A DNA stretch of 64,000 bases from Palaemon carinicauda (lineage: Eukaryota; Arthropoda; Malacostraca; Decapoda; Palaemonidae). This document shows, piece after piece, positions 10,426 through 22,700 of this stretch; the stretch's first letter is position 1, and each line of letters opens with the position of its first letter. A program made the position numbers and the translations under genes. The notes beneath the pieces were generated by a model that made no database searches, was not told where the DNA came from, and was given only the letters and a program-made list of their open reading frames with translations. The stretch is from positions 163,884,709 to 163,948,708 of the forward strand of contig NC_090730.1 in assembly GCF_036898095.1 (NCBI RefSeq). The letters run 5' to 3'.

Positions 10426-11403
10426 GCGGGCATCAGGCGCGCGCGATGTGTGCGATCAAGTGGCTCAGCTTGTTTACTTGCTTGGCGCTCATTAACGTTG
10501 CGCTTGGCGTCACGTTCGTGCGCATGCTGAACTGAAATAGACTGACGTTTGGCGTCATGGTCCGCTTGACAGGAGACGTCACGGTCTCTTTGTTTTAAGT
10601 CACGCTTTACTAGGCGCGTCGCGTCACGTTCAGGCGCCTGGCGCGTGAGTTCGCGCTCAGCTGCTTGGCGCTTGTCATCATGCTTAGAATGATGACCCCC
10701 GACGTCACGCTCATTCGCTTGACGTTTACTTTCAACAGAAACGGGTACTGCAAGAGTACTAGCAGACTTAAAAGCGGCACTTCTATCACACCGATCAACA
10801 TCGCTTGTAAAGTTAAGCCGCCTGTGCGACATCGCGTCACGATCGGAATCGTGATGAACCAACGCTTTGCCGACTGCGGGCTGATAAGAATGCATGAAAG
10901 TAGATACAGTAGTTGTTGTTTCATATCAAGCAGCATAGACCACTTAGGATCCTGCTTAGGCCGCCTGTGCGACATCGTTTGTGAAACAGCGGTCAAGACT
11001 TCCAAAGCGAATTCTCGCTCTTCGTCGCTCTCATAACGCTCCTCATAAGCGGGAGATTGAATCCAGTCCGATGGAAGCGGTGGTGCATGCACCGTAACCT
11101 CAGACTCAGGAATAATTTCTGATTCAGTCTGAATCATTCTGTCAATATCTGACGTCTTGTTAGACCGCTTAGGAGGAGAGCATTCAGTATGCAGCTGAAA
11201 GCTCTCTGACGAGTCCCAATGACTACAACCAGGCCTTTGCGGTGAAGGATCGCGACCTTACGCACCTTCATCCGCCTTTCTTTTAAGGGGTCTGGAAGCT
11301 TGACGCCAGCCCTTTCCTTGTTTAGTCTCATCCGAGGATGAGGATAAAAAACTAACCTCACCTTTCCCATGGTGAGGGGGAGCGATCTGAGAAATAGATT
11401 CAA
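10398..11403 (-). pseudogene. Gag middle region, frameshifted (element A)
   Basis: Frames at 11134-11403, 10610-11137 and 10398-10895 join the two ends of gag through at least two frame changes. The part around 10400-10900 encodes a Lys/Arg/Asp/His-rich low-complexity stretch with repeated ERDAKR-like phrases, from imprecise repeats of gcgtcacg-like DNA. DPKWSMLLDMKQQ near 10980 has counterparts in element C ([13 protein letters not shown]). Confidence 0.55.
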
Positions 11404-11984
11404 CAGGAACGCTCGAAGGTACGTCTGCGCTTAATGACGCCTCTCGTTCCCTTTCGCCGATCAACTTTACTTCTCCCATGGGTCCGGGAGCTTGCAAGAG
11501 GTCTAAGGCTAGGTGAACGACAAGAACGCACAGACGCACCCTCCATATCACTAATAATATTACCACTTTTGAGCAGATTCACATCAGACAAAATTTGGTC
11601 TCTGTCCGCTGCCAGCGATTCCACTCTCGAACCAAGAGCCTGGATGGCTATCATCATATCCTTCATTGTTGGTTCAGATTGAATAGGATTAGGTTCAGGA
11701 TCTACCACTATCGGGGAATTAGGTTCAATGACATTTGAAAATGATACATCCCTTGAACGGGAGGAACTACGTCTAACTCTATCCCTTTCCAATTTACGAG
11801 AGTAGCGATCATAAGCTAACCATTGACTCTCGGATAATTCAAAACACTCTTGACATCTATCCTCAAAATGACATATTTTACCTCGACATTTAATGCAAAT
11901 TGAATGGGGATCCACCGGGGCTTTTGCAAGCCGAGTCTTACACCCTTTAATGCACTTCCTATATGAAGGGGAGGGGTCAGCCAT
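11400..11984 (-). pseudogene. Gag N-terminal domain with Cys cluster (element A)
   Basis: A 194-codon frame starting MADPSPSYRKCIKGCK. The first 55 residues contain seven cysteines with spacings C-x3-C, C-x2-C, C-x4-C and C-x2-C, which suggests zinc binding. A Ser/Arg-rich segment follows. The ATG at 11984 is the likely translation start of the element because it is the first in frame after the terminal repeat and leader. It ends with a frame change into the next gag segment. Confidence 0.65.
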
Positions 11985-12179
11985 TTTGAAAATGTAAATA
12001 GAGAGATCAATTCAAGCAAGGATCAAAATTAATTCAAATTACTTCAAATCAGTAGATATCCAAGAGAATCCGTAAGCTAGTCCAATAAATGCGAAAGTCA
12101 AAACCAATAAACAATTGTACATCACCAAGAACACTGTTAATTCCTGATAAACGGCGAGTGAATTTCCAAAGTTCTTGCC

Positions 12180-12345
12180 AATATGGCGGCAGAAAGAAAT
12201 CTGAGACTAGGAGGGATAGTTCGGCCTAGCTCCATGGTGGCGCTAGTGTATACCTGGCATATAGATGCGATGGGCGCGAGTTTTGAATTTTCTGCCGGTC
12301 AGAAAGAATAAAGCTATTATATATAACCAGCAGGTAAGTTTAAAT
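12180..12345. repeat. Right terminal repeat of DIRS element A
   Basis: The sequence from atatggcggcagaaagaaat to ctattatatataaccagcagg and gtaagtttaaatg matches, in reverse complement, the isolated end at 52960-53190 (tatggcggcagag, then ttttgaattttctgccg, then ttatataacc). It therefore marks the outer end of element A. The exact last base is uncertain by about 15 bp. Confidence 0.65.
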
Positions 12346-13700
12346 GTTTAAAAAACCCTGACTTTCCACTGTGGAACCCAATTATTGTAGTTATTAAGAA
12401 GGGCCATGTATCTCTACATCTGATTATTTATGGCAGAAATAAAGGTCAAATTCATTGAAAACATAAGATTTAACTTTACCGTTATCCCATTAGGGTAATA
12501 CATGTTACTTTAATAAATAGCGAAACTGAAATTCGCAATAAGAAATGGACGAGTGCTGGCTAGTTTGGTATTTTTCTCTACATGTTTAATTGGGGCTGGA
12601 GCATAATAACTTACGTATCAGTCGTTTAAAATGTGAAGTATATATCTCACTCTAAGTCCAGTGTTTACATCTGGGAGACCGATGTCGAGTTACTGCGGCA
12701 ACTGCGCAGGCGTTTCTTGCATTCGCTTTGGCCAGCTTTTCTGTTTTTCATCTGACGTAATCATTATATACCTGGCTTTTTTAACCAATTAGGAGCTTCC
12801 AGGTATTTATGCACAAGATCCAAGATTTTGTTCTACTACAGCCATTTTTTCTTTTACCTTCCCTTCAGTTCGAGTTAAAACAACATCATATAAAGGCGTC
12901 TCCAAGAGGGAACTTACGGGAAGTACAATCTACAGTATTTCGAAATTTAGTGTAATTTCATCTATGTAGGCTATCAATTAGGATAGAAATACTCTCTGTT
13001 CAGTGTATAGCTATTGTTACCCATGTGAAAGTAAAAAAATAACCCCGAAATAATGACCCACAAGGATTGAGAGCGCAGCTCAGCATTATTGCTTGCCAGT
13101 GCATACGAAGGTTGCAGTTTTTCTTTTTCCGCAAGCATAGCAAGCGCACAGCAGAGCAAAAACTATTAAAAGGATGTGAAGTGAATCCTAGATTATTAAT
13201 CTTTAATTTTCAGGCCCTTACATGAACCATATATTTTTCGAGCTGGTTATCTAATGTTTATTTTGCATTTCTGATCATTATTATTGCTGCAAATCACTCA
13301 TTTATGACATTCCCCACCCAAAAATACACCGGTTTCCCACTGGGGTCCCCCAGAATTGTCCTTATATAAGGAGATCCAAACACTTATGAAAGGGTCATTT
13401 GCCTCAATAATCCTAGTCAGAAATGCATAAAACACAAGATAGCGAGTAGGAAAAATACATGGTTCATGAATTTGGCTGGAAATTTAAGTATCACTTATTT
13501 ACCTACCATTATTTATGGATTCCCCAGTAAATTTTCCCAATCCAAAAACCCCAGTTCCTACTGGGTGGTCTTAATTTCCGTACGATATATTATGTTATCT
13601 CTATTTATTAGCGACAAAAATTACGGACATTCTCAGAGAAAACGGGTTTTCCAATATAAAACATTTCATATTAGGCAAAGCTTTTCCCGTTCTAAACTAA
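12346..13700. other. Intergenic DNA, nothing recognised
   Basis: AT-rich sequence with no supported exon. Short phrases built around cccactggggt recur here (13330, 13555) and again near 14200 and 15525, hinting at a decayed dispersed repeat that I cannot delimit. Confidence 0.4.
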
Positions 13701-14137
13701 GAGCCTTTGTATATCAGCGACCAGTTCCTCCTGCACGCATAGAAAATGGATACCAACTAACCTAAACTTAGCACCCCTAATTGAACCTACAAGCCGTGTT
13801 CTAACCTACTTACACTGTCTTATTCTTAGTAGCCTGTCATCATACATAGAGATGGCTGCATCATATGTACACCCACAAGGCTATAATAAATACCGTTAAA
13901 TTACGGGGAGCTTTTGTATATCAGCGGCCAGTTCTTCACTCATTCATTAAAAATGGACACCAACTAACCTAAACTTTCCCCCTTAACCTAACCTACAACC
14001 CGTGTCCTTACTTACTTATCTAACCGGGGGGGGGGGGGCTAATGCCCCCCTGCGACCCCCCTTACACTGTCGTATTCTAAGTTATCCATATTGATATATA
14101 CAGGTGGGCGCTATCATATATACACCCAAATTACGGT
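13701..14137. repeat. Direct duplication, about 207 bp and 230 bp
   Basis: gagcctttgtatatcagcga at 13701 recurs as gagcttttgtatatcagcgg at 13908, followed in both by ccaactaacctaaactt, a ccta-rich stretch, ttacactgtc and atacaccc. The second copy is longer because of a G/C homopolymer insert near 14028-14050. Divergence shows the duplication is not recent. Confidence 0.75.
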
Positions 14138-14911
14138 CTATACCAATAATTTGACATCATGTTGACATCATGTCTGGCCTAGTGTAAGTTTGGGTTTTCC
14201 TACCGGAGTACCCCCATCAAACAGGAAACTCCTCAGGGATGCCGTCACTTCTCGATTAAGTCTACAACAGTTCAATAACATTTAATTTAAATTGCCCTAC
14301 GTCCTTGGTCTACACCAATTGAATACAGGCATAAATAAACAATAATGTGAAATAAGGACCATAAAAAATACCTGATAAACATTACCTTACCCTATAACCA
14401 ACAAGGCGACAGGACTAGTGCTGCTCAGCGATGTAAACACGGCGTCCGATTCCTCAGGCGAGAATAAGCATGTGTTCGGGATCTATCTTTATAAGGAATT
14501 TTGAAAAATTAAGCATTTAAGACATATATATCTAAGTTTTAGATTATTTCAGATTTATATTTTATCTATATAAATATGCATTAATTGTATTACAGTTGTT
14601 AAATCTAAGACAAAGTCAATTCCATGTTGAAACTAATTTTATTTGCAAACTTGGTGCTTTCCTAAAAAATATTTTTCATGACATTTCTTTTATCCTTTTT
14701 TTTTGGTGGGGTATTATGTATACATTGCCTTGTTGTAGTATCTACGGTCTTTCAACTTACATTTAATACTCTCGACAAACTACTAAGTCTAATAAAAGAC
14801 ATTATATGGTGGGGAATTCTTTTGGAGTTCTTTGTTTAAATAATATACCAAAATACTCGCCTGCATAAGAAGTATTGATATGTTGTTTATAATTACCAGC
14901 TAAAATTACAA
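14138..14911. other. Intergenic DNA, nothing recognised
   Basis: AT-rich sequence with no supported exon or element. Confidence 0.4.
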
Positions 14912-14982
14912 CGCTAATTGGAATAGCAGGATATTATATGCCCAAGGGCTCCAACAGGGAAAATAGCCCAGCAAGGTTATAC
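14912..14982 (-). repeat. Fragment of the (AAT)n-tailed SINE-like family
   Basis: The stretch from ctaattggaatagcagg through ccaagggctccaacagggaa to aatagcccagcaagg is the reverse complement of the 3' body shared by the family members at 16130, 16972, 37668, 47088, 48000 and 54712. Confidence 0.7.
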
Positions 14983-15261
14983 ATAAAATATATAAATCAA
15001 AGCATTGAATACAGTATTGTATACCTCCGCTGAGGCAGGTTATTTCTCGACCTTGACCTTCGACTTCAACATGTATTAATTGGCGTGGATTTTCATACAC
15101 TCAAATATGAACCACGTTTGAAGCTTCTGTGCCAAATATGTCCAATCTTATGGTTGATTACGTGAATTGAGCATTTTGCTTGACCTTGACCTTCCAAAAT
15201 TTAATAATTTCCAGCTTTTTACATAGCAGTTTATTCCTGCAAGTTTCATTACGAATAAACT

Positions 15262-15264
<3 letters not shown>

Positions 15265-15351
<87 letters not shown>

Positions 15352-15376
15352 GTTCACACACACACACACACACACA
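15265..15376. repeat. (GA)n and (CA)n microsatellites
   Basis: About 42 GA units are followed within a few bases by about 11 CA units. Open frames of Ser-Leu or Cys-Val repeats across it are artefacts of the microsatellite. Confidence 0.95.
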
Positions 15377-16129
15377 AAATAATGGGAGTGAAAACATAAC
15401 GCCCTTCCAACTTCGTTGGCATTGATTTCATGTTTATGTTTAAAAATGCTACTATTCGCTTGAATTTATTTTTCTTACTTTCAGTTTTCATAAGATTTTA
15501 AAGGTATCGAGCTTACATGAGAATGATTTTCCACTGGGGTTACCTATAGAAAGGTCAGCAACGCCAATTAAACGTTAATGTGTTCAGACATATATTACTG
15601 AAGCATATTTTAATTAGCATTTCACCATACTTGATCATATGTTTATCATTTGATTGTCAGTCAATTAGCATTTCACGGTTCACCATAATTTACTCTTCAA
15701 CATCTGTTTTCGTTATAGTCTCTCTAATAAGGTTCGTTCAACAACATCCTTTCACACTTGTTTGGTATGAGCGTGAATAGAGCATTTTGGAAAATAACAT
15801 TTACAAACGTTTTCCCAAATCAAAATTTCTTTGTATTTACGTCCCATTGTATGAATCGTTTCCCAATCTATCTATATAGAAAACGTTTTTAAAATATTTA
15901 AGATAATCCAACAATAAATAAACTGTTTTGTTCGGCGTAACAAACGTGTTGAACGCACCCGTGTTTGCTGACTATCATACGAAAAAGAAGAAAATGACAA
16001 AGAAAATAGTAGTATAATTTTATTTAGTGAAATATAGAAAAAGACGAAAGAAATATTATACAAAGTGCGGAGAAATGACAAAATATCATGAAAGATAGTC
16101 AATCTGAAATCAATAGCAAGAGACTCATT
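15377..16129. other. Intergenic DNA, nothing recognised
   Basis: AT-rich sequence without a supported exon, a few hundred bases upstream of the RP2 gene. Confidence 0.4.
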
Positions 16130-16473
16130 AGCTATGGTAAGAAGCTCTAATACGAGAAGGACACTCGAAAATCAAACCATTGTTCTCTAGACTTGGGTAG
16201 TGCCATAGCCTCTGTACCATGCTCTTCCACTGTCTTGGCTTAGAGTTCTCTTGCTTGAGGGTACACTCGGGCACACTATTTTATTTAATTTCTCTTCCTT
16301 TTGTTTTGTTAAAGTTTATATAGGTTATATGGGGGATATTTATTTTAATGTTATTACTCTTAAAATATTTCATTTTTCCTTGTTTCCTTTCCTCACTGGA
16401 CTATTTTCCCTGTTGGAGACCCTGAGGCTTATAGCAGCATCCCGCTTTTCCAACTGGGGTTGTAACTCAGCAA

Positions 16474-16526
<53 letters not shown>
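16130..16526 (+). repeat. (AAT)n-tailed SINE-like element just upstream of RP2
   Basis: It contains the family phrases ttctctagacttgggtagtg, cttgagggtacactcgggca, ccctgttggagaccctgagg and ttttccaactggggttgtaa, followed by 17 or so AAT units. Its tail ends about 135 bp before the RP2 start codon. The 5' part of the family consensus (seen at 16972 and 47088) is missing. Confidence 0.8.
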
Positions 16527-16529
<3 letters not shown>

Positions 16530-16660
16530 AGAGGCGCCGTTGCAAAGGTTACGCCTCGACTCTGAACCTAAACACAAACCTGCAGACGACGCCCAAGAAA
16601 TTCTTAGCGGGAAAAAGATCCCTTGGTGAACTGTCAAAGCTGTTTGGGTGTATTTCGACC
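16527..16660 (+). promoter_or_regulatory. RP2 5' untranslated region and probable proximal promoter
   Basis: 134 bp between the AAT tail of the SINE-like element and the ATG. It is more GC-rich than its surroundings (ctagaggcgccgttgcaaag and acgcctcgac). The start context is cgaccATGG, a good eukaryotic initiation context. No TATA box stands out. The transcription start cannot be placed from sequence, and the promoter could include or lie beyond the repeat. Confidence 0.45.
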
Positions 16661-16740
16661 ATGGGCTGCTTGCAGAGTAAAGGAAAAGATGAAGATAATC
16701 AAAAAGAAAATGAAAAGGATCCACCGAAAACATATTCTTG
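16661..16740 (+). CDS. RP2: RP2 exon 1
   Basis: Encodes residues 1-26 plus two bases of Trp27. It begins [12 protein letters not shown], with the N-terminal acylation signal, and ends at tattcttg|gtaaat. Confidence 0.93.
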
Positions 16741-19700
16741 GTAAATAATGTCTCTTCTTCCGTTACATTTAAATCTGTAGTCTAGATACTCCCGATCCCT
16801 CAGATTGTCGAGTCAAATCAGCTGATTGTCATTTGCAGTCTGGTACTGTAATCATGACAGATGTTTTTCTGAATAAGATGCATGCGGAGTCTTGGACGTT
16901 TCTTAAAAGGGGGAATTTTGTTAATTCAGCACAAATACCATGAAGAATAGTTCAACATTGGAATATCACATGAGATACTACCGCTAGAGAGTTATGGGGT
17001 TCTTTGACTGGCCAGACAGTACTACATTGGATCTTTCTCTCGGGTTACAGTTCTTTCCCTTTACCTACACAGACACCGAATAGTCTGGACTATTCTTTAC
17101 AGATTCTCCTCTGTCCTCATACACCTGACAACATTAAAATTACCAAACAATTCTTCTTCACCCAAGGGGTTAACTACTGCACTGCAATTGTTCAGTGGCT
17201 ACTTTCCCCTTGGTAAGGGTAGAAGAGACTTTAGCTATGGTAAGCAGCTCTTCTAGGAGAAAGACACCCCAAAATCAAACCATTGTTCTCTAGTCTTGGA
17301 TAGTGCCATAGCCTCTGTACCATAGTCTTCCACTGTCTTGGGTTAGAGTTCTCTTGCTTGAGGGTACACTCGGGCACACTGTTCTAACTAGTTTCTCTTC
17401 CTCTTGTTTTGTTGAATTTTTACAGTTTATATATGAAATATTTATTTCAATGTTTTTACTGTTCTTAAAATATTTTATTTTTCCTTGTTTCCTCTCCTCA
17501 CAGGCTAGTTTCGCTGATGGGGCCCCTGGGCTTATAGCATCCTGCTTTTCCAACTAGGGTTGTAGCTTAGTATTTAATAATAATAATAATCTGGCCAGGA
17601 GAACGGTTTATAATATGGATAGTTAACTAAAATTGAAATACAGCTATGAATCATTGCAGTATTTTCATGGGGTCTAATTTCAATCATATAAATTTAAGAC
17701 AAAAGCCTATTTTCAGAGAAAACCCTAATATCCAGTCATGATTTTATAGGCCTCTCAAAAATGACAAGCCCATACATTCAAGTACTGTACTTAGAAGGAG
17801 CTTAAGAAACTAGGGCTTTTAAATGGAAATTTGGATCTAAATCATGAAATTCCGACCACGAGGAATGTAAATGTATGAGGTTGATATAATGCTAAATACA
17901 TGAACTATATATTCTTCCAACCGGTCGTGTTTCATAAATATCTGACAATGATTGCGGTGCAAACTATACACTCATGTGTTTTACCCCCCCCCCCCCCTTA
18001 TATAACCCAATTAGGTAACTAGATCGGGGGATTCCAGTGGGCTGACTTATTTGGTGCAACACAAAACCAGGGTATTACATTACATACTAATAGCAGATAT
18101 TATAAACTACTCCTAAACCTGTTAGAAAAATACATACAGTAGGTCATTTGTGTTTCACAAGAAATAACCATGGATTTCTGATGGAAAAACCATAGAATGT
18201 GGATAATATAGGGATGAGTCCTGGTTTAATCACACCTACCTAACCTAAGCTAACATAGGGGGCTAGGACATCTTCCTTACTTATAGGGGGCTAAGGGGGG
18301 CTTTCCCTCCGTAACATGACCTGCAACATTGTATCACTTAGTAATTCTTACTTAATTTAAATACCTTTATAACAAAATGTATTCTGCTACAAAATAATTA
18401 CGCACCTAGCAGGTACTGATTTAATGAAGAAATAGTTTTTCGATTTAATGAAGAAATAGTTTTTCGATTTAATGAAGAAAATGTAAAAACTACAGTACTG
18501 TATTGTAAGTTACCCAAATACATTAAATTCGCCAGAAATGCCTGGAGACATTTTCTCATATACACCAACAACTGCTTAACATAAGAGGATTAGGGTTATA
18601 ATTTATTAAAACATTGCAACATGAAAAAATGTACCATGTTAGATATTGTTGGAATTTAATAAAAATTATAACCACATGAAAAAAAAGGTTACATGGCTGA
18701 GGACTATGAAGTGTGAAGTAGATGATGAATGGAGAAGCATTGGTTTAAAAGCTCAAGATAGAGACGACTGGCGAAATCTAACCGAGACCCTGGTCAATAG
18801 GCATATGAAGAGATGATGATGATGAAATAAACCATACCCACATACTCTGGTAGAAATTGTTTGACACATATAATTGAATGAGTGATTTTCAAGTTTAGAC
18901 GATGCATAAGTCAAAAGATTTTTTTGGCTCTGATATGAAAGAGCAAAGGGTAACTCACTCAGTACTGTAATGCACTGGAGGAGTTAACCCTTTTACCCCC
19001 AAAGGACGTACTGGTACGTTTCATAAAAGCCATCCCTTTACCCCCATGGACGTACCGGTACGTCCTTGCAAAAAAATGCTATAAAATTTTTTTTTTTCAT
19101 ATTTTTGATATTTTTTTGAGAAAATTCAGGCATTTTCCAAGAGAATGAGACCAACCTGACCTCTCTATGACAAAAATTAAGCCTGTTAGAGCAATTTAAA
19201 AAAAAATATACTACAAAATATGCTGGGAAAAAAATAACCCCCTGGGGGGTTAAGGGTTGGAAATTTCCAAATAGTCTGGGGGTAAAAGGGTTAATAGTAT
19301 GGCTAATGTGAACCAAGGATGAAGACTCTTGGAATGGAAAAGAGCAATTTAAATGTCTGTGGTAAAAGGTATTCAAAGAAATATAATAAATTGATTTTTA
19401 CTTCACCTGGCTTACTTGATCTAATCTAGCTCACCAAGAAGTGAATGCACCCTTTATCATTACACAACTGTAGAATAACTTGACTTGTTGATATGTTTTT
19501 GCTTTTTCAGATATGTTTTTGCTTTTTCATTCGTATTTTGTAACGTGGTTTTCCTATTATTTTAGGGACAAACGCGAAAAAGTCAATCCCGCAGACTACA
19601 CCATAGAAAACATTTCTGGACAAGAAGTTGGTCGAATACCAGGCACAATCGATGGACAACAGTTCATTATACAGAATTGTCAGTCATCAAAAATCTATCT

Positions 19701-22700
19701 GTTTGATCATGTCAATACAATAACTGTTGATGACTGTTCTGATTGCGTTATCTTCATTGGCCCTACTACTGGAAGGTACGTTTACTCTGAATATTTTTAC
19801 GTCTCTACTTTCCCTTTAATCATTTTGCTTAGCTTTCTTTTCTTTTCTTTTCACATTATGTAAAGTCAGTAAAATCAAATGTCTTTTTGTCTTTTCTTGA
19901 AGAATATATGACTACACTGTATTATAAGTGCTAATAAAGTTTAATAATTCATGATACCTTATTACTCAGCGCAGTTAAAATGAGTACCCTTAAGAAGTGT
20001 AAAACAAAACGACTTGAAATTGTCCTTGCCATTCAGATCAAAGATACATAATAAAATAAATGCATGAACTCCTCTTCAGTTTAAAAACTAATAAATCAGC
20101 ATATTACTGCAAGGGATTTAGTGTGAAAGTTATGACTAATATCAATAAAGAATTTGCAAGTGATGAATGTCATAATACAGTTCTGTTTGTTTGAAATCAC
20201 TTTGGTTCATAATTTTTCAATTATATTATGTTATGTACTGAACAGTATGGGTAACTTTCCATCGAGATAAATTTTATAAGTGCATAAAATTGCAATCATA
20301 CCTCAAATCTGGTTTATATCTCTATTCTTTTTTTTTTGTCTTCGCAGTCTCTTCTTGCGAGATTGTCGGGATTGCGTCGTTATGGCTGCCTGTGGTCAAT
20401 TCCGCACCCGAGATTGCTGTAAAATGGACATCTTTCTTCTCTGTCAAACGCAACCTATTATAGAAGCGTCAACCAAGATGCGATTTGGTTGTTTCCAGGC
20501 CTATTATCCTCAGCTTGGAGGTATGGAATACAGTATTTATATTATGATATAGTAATAGCTCGTTTTTCTAAGAAATTATAAGAAAATTGACATCCGTGCA
20601 TATTCTATTCAATTCATTGCTTTCTGCCATAATTTTACATAAATTTGCTGCAGGAGAAATCAAAATTATTTTTATTTTATTTTCAGACCATTTTACCCGA
20701 GCTAAAATCAGCATTTTTAACAATAACTGGTCAAACATCCATGATTTCACACCTGTTGAAGGAGAGACAAACTGGTCAAGTGTTTCTCAAAATTCAGCCT
20801 TATTGGAAGTCTTCAAATTGCCTGAAACAGAAGAGTTCAAGAGGTTTGTACAGATTTAGATAGTATAAAGTACACTACAGTACTGTAAAGATTTTGACGT
20901 AATGTACGTTTGATTACTTTGTTCCCCTGTCATCTATAAGAGTAGGCTTTCATATACAATACAACATTTCTTTCAAGCCAGAGAAGATAATCATATTAGT
21001 TGAAGGTCTTCGTTACTGAAAAATACAATTTTCTTTTTAATCAAAATTTTCAGTACTTGCCGATTGCTTTAACATAGCCTGTTTCTACATCAAACACATA
21101 TCCAAAACATATCATTCCCCTTTCTAGCTAAAAAAGATAAGGTAGCTGGGGGTAGTTTCGAGCATGCTATGACTTTTTTATCCTTACTAGTTGACTTAAT
21201 ATCTCCAGTATTTTTATCCTGCCGGGAATGGTAGTAGGTTTGTTTGAAAAAATCAATATTTGCTTCATGAAAAATCCATTACATTAACATACTTGAAGTC
21301 TAAATAGCAACTTGATTTCCAATTCTCTGACTTGTTGAAAAAGACATGATGATAAATAGAATCTTAAAGGCAATTACAGTACAGTATGTTTAAATGAAAC
21401 CAGATGTTCCAGGTGGAACAGAGGGTTGGGATTCAGAATAGAACCATTTTAAAATTGAAGGAATAAAAAGCAGTAATAAACACTTGCACAACTTTGAAAA
21501 TTATGGCTAGAAACTAAGTATTACACTTGTTTGACTTCGATATTAGAAAGTGCTTGTGCTTCACCTCAATGTGACCCCATCTGCTGCCAGACAATAGGAA
21601 TGTCTTCCTACATTTGTATATGACCCTTGAACTATGCACCAGGATTCACCCATGACATAGAGAACAATACAGTATTCATAAGAATTTACAACTAGGAGAC
21701 AAGTACTTGTTGCTTGTTCATCCTTTAAAAATGGAACATATTGTATATCATCATCCTTAACTATATTGGTACAAGGAGGATAAGACAATTGGCAAAGAAG
21801 CCACAAAATCCAAATTATTTTGTGAAAGCTCAGTTATCACAAAAGCTATTCATCAAGACAGGAAGGCAAAGGCAATGCTTTTAAAACAAATTAGAAATTA
21901 TGTTGGTATTCAGATGTAGCTGACTGCAAAAAAAAAAAAAGCTCACTTTATAAGTAATTCACATGATCAAAATTACTCGGAAGCAGAAAGAAATAAGTTA
22001 TAATAGCAGATTATCTTCAATGAAAGATAAGATATGGATGTAGAATAAACTGACAATGCTGATAATAGGACTAGAAGTATGTTTCTACAGTACACCAAGT
22101 AATGGAAGCATGGCTTATTGAAAGTGGGCAACTGGGTATCATAGCATTTTGGGTAGCTTTACCCACTATTTCTCTGGCAACTAACTGCTGTTTGTATAGT
22201 TTTAAATTTGGCATGGTCTCGGTCAAAATCTAACATCCAAGGTATTTTCAAAATCTCTATACTTTGAGTAAACAAATTTGTGAATTTTACATTGCATATT
22301 TATTCCTGCTTAGCATTGCTATCTACAGGCATGTGTAAGATCATTTTTCTTTTAAATTGACAGGTTATATATGTAGAGGCATGTAAGGCTACTATAACAG
22401 TACACAAACCTTACTAAGTCAAAGTCACTCCCTAACCATTAATTGCTGTTGGTGACATGTCTTGTAGAAAGAAAGATACTGTCAATTGACAGGGAATTTA
22501 TCTTGTAGAGAAATAAGTGCATTATATTGTGAGATTATGGAGTAAGGTAATTTGGCCCCTTTCCTCCACCTTCGACTTTTTGTTGATTGCTAGTACTCTT
22601 TTTACTTCTATATTTACTGAGTTAGTGTCTAGTACTGACCAAACTCTGGACTGCAGATGCCAGCTCAGTGCTCTACCCTCGAGCTATGTGGCCTTGTTAA

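Larger units (their letters stand above)
7046..12345 (-). mobile_element. DIRS retrotransposon A, interrupted
   Basis: On the - strand the order is right terminal repeat (about 12180-12345), gag (11984 to 9421), reverse transcriptase (about 9330-8279), RNase H (8290-7335), then the N-terminal part of the tyrosine recombinase, which stops at about 7046. The missing recombinase C-terminus and other terminal repeat would lie beyond element B, off the window. The outer end resembles the isolated DIRS end at 52960-53290 and, more distantly, those of C and D. Several frameshifts break gag and separate the reverse transcriptase from RNase H, so the copy is probably inactive although less decayed than B. 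Confidence 0.8.

Noticed and set aside
15148..15397. Ser-Leu repeat proteins on the - strand
   Set aside because: Produced entirely by the GA/CA microsatellite.
16467..16733. Poly-Ile or poly-Asn proteins at the (AAT)n tails, here and at 47669
   Set aside because: Artefacts of triplet tails; only the RP2 exon 1 and CYB5R exon parts of these regions are real coding sequence.
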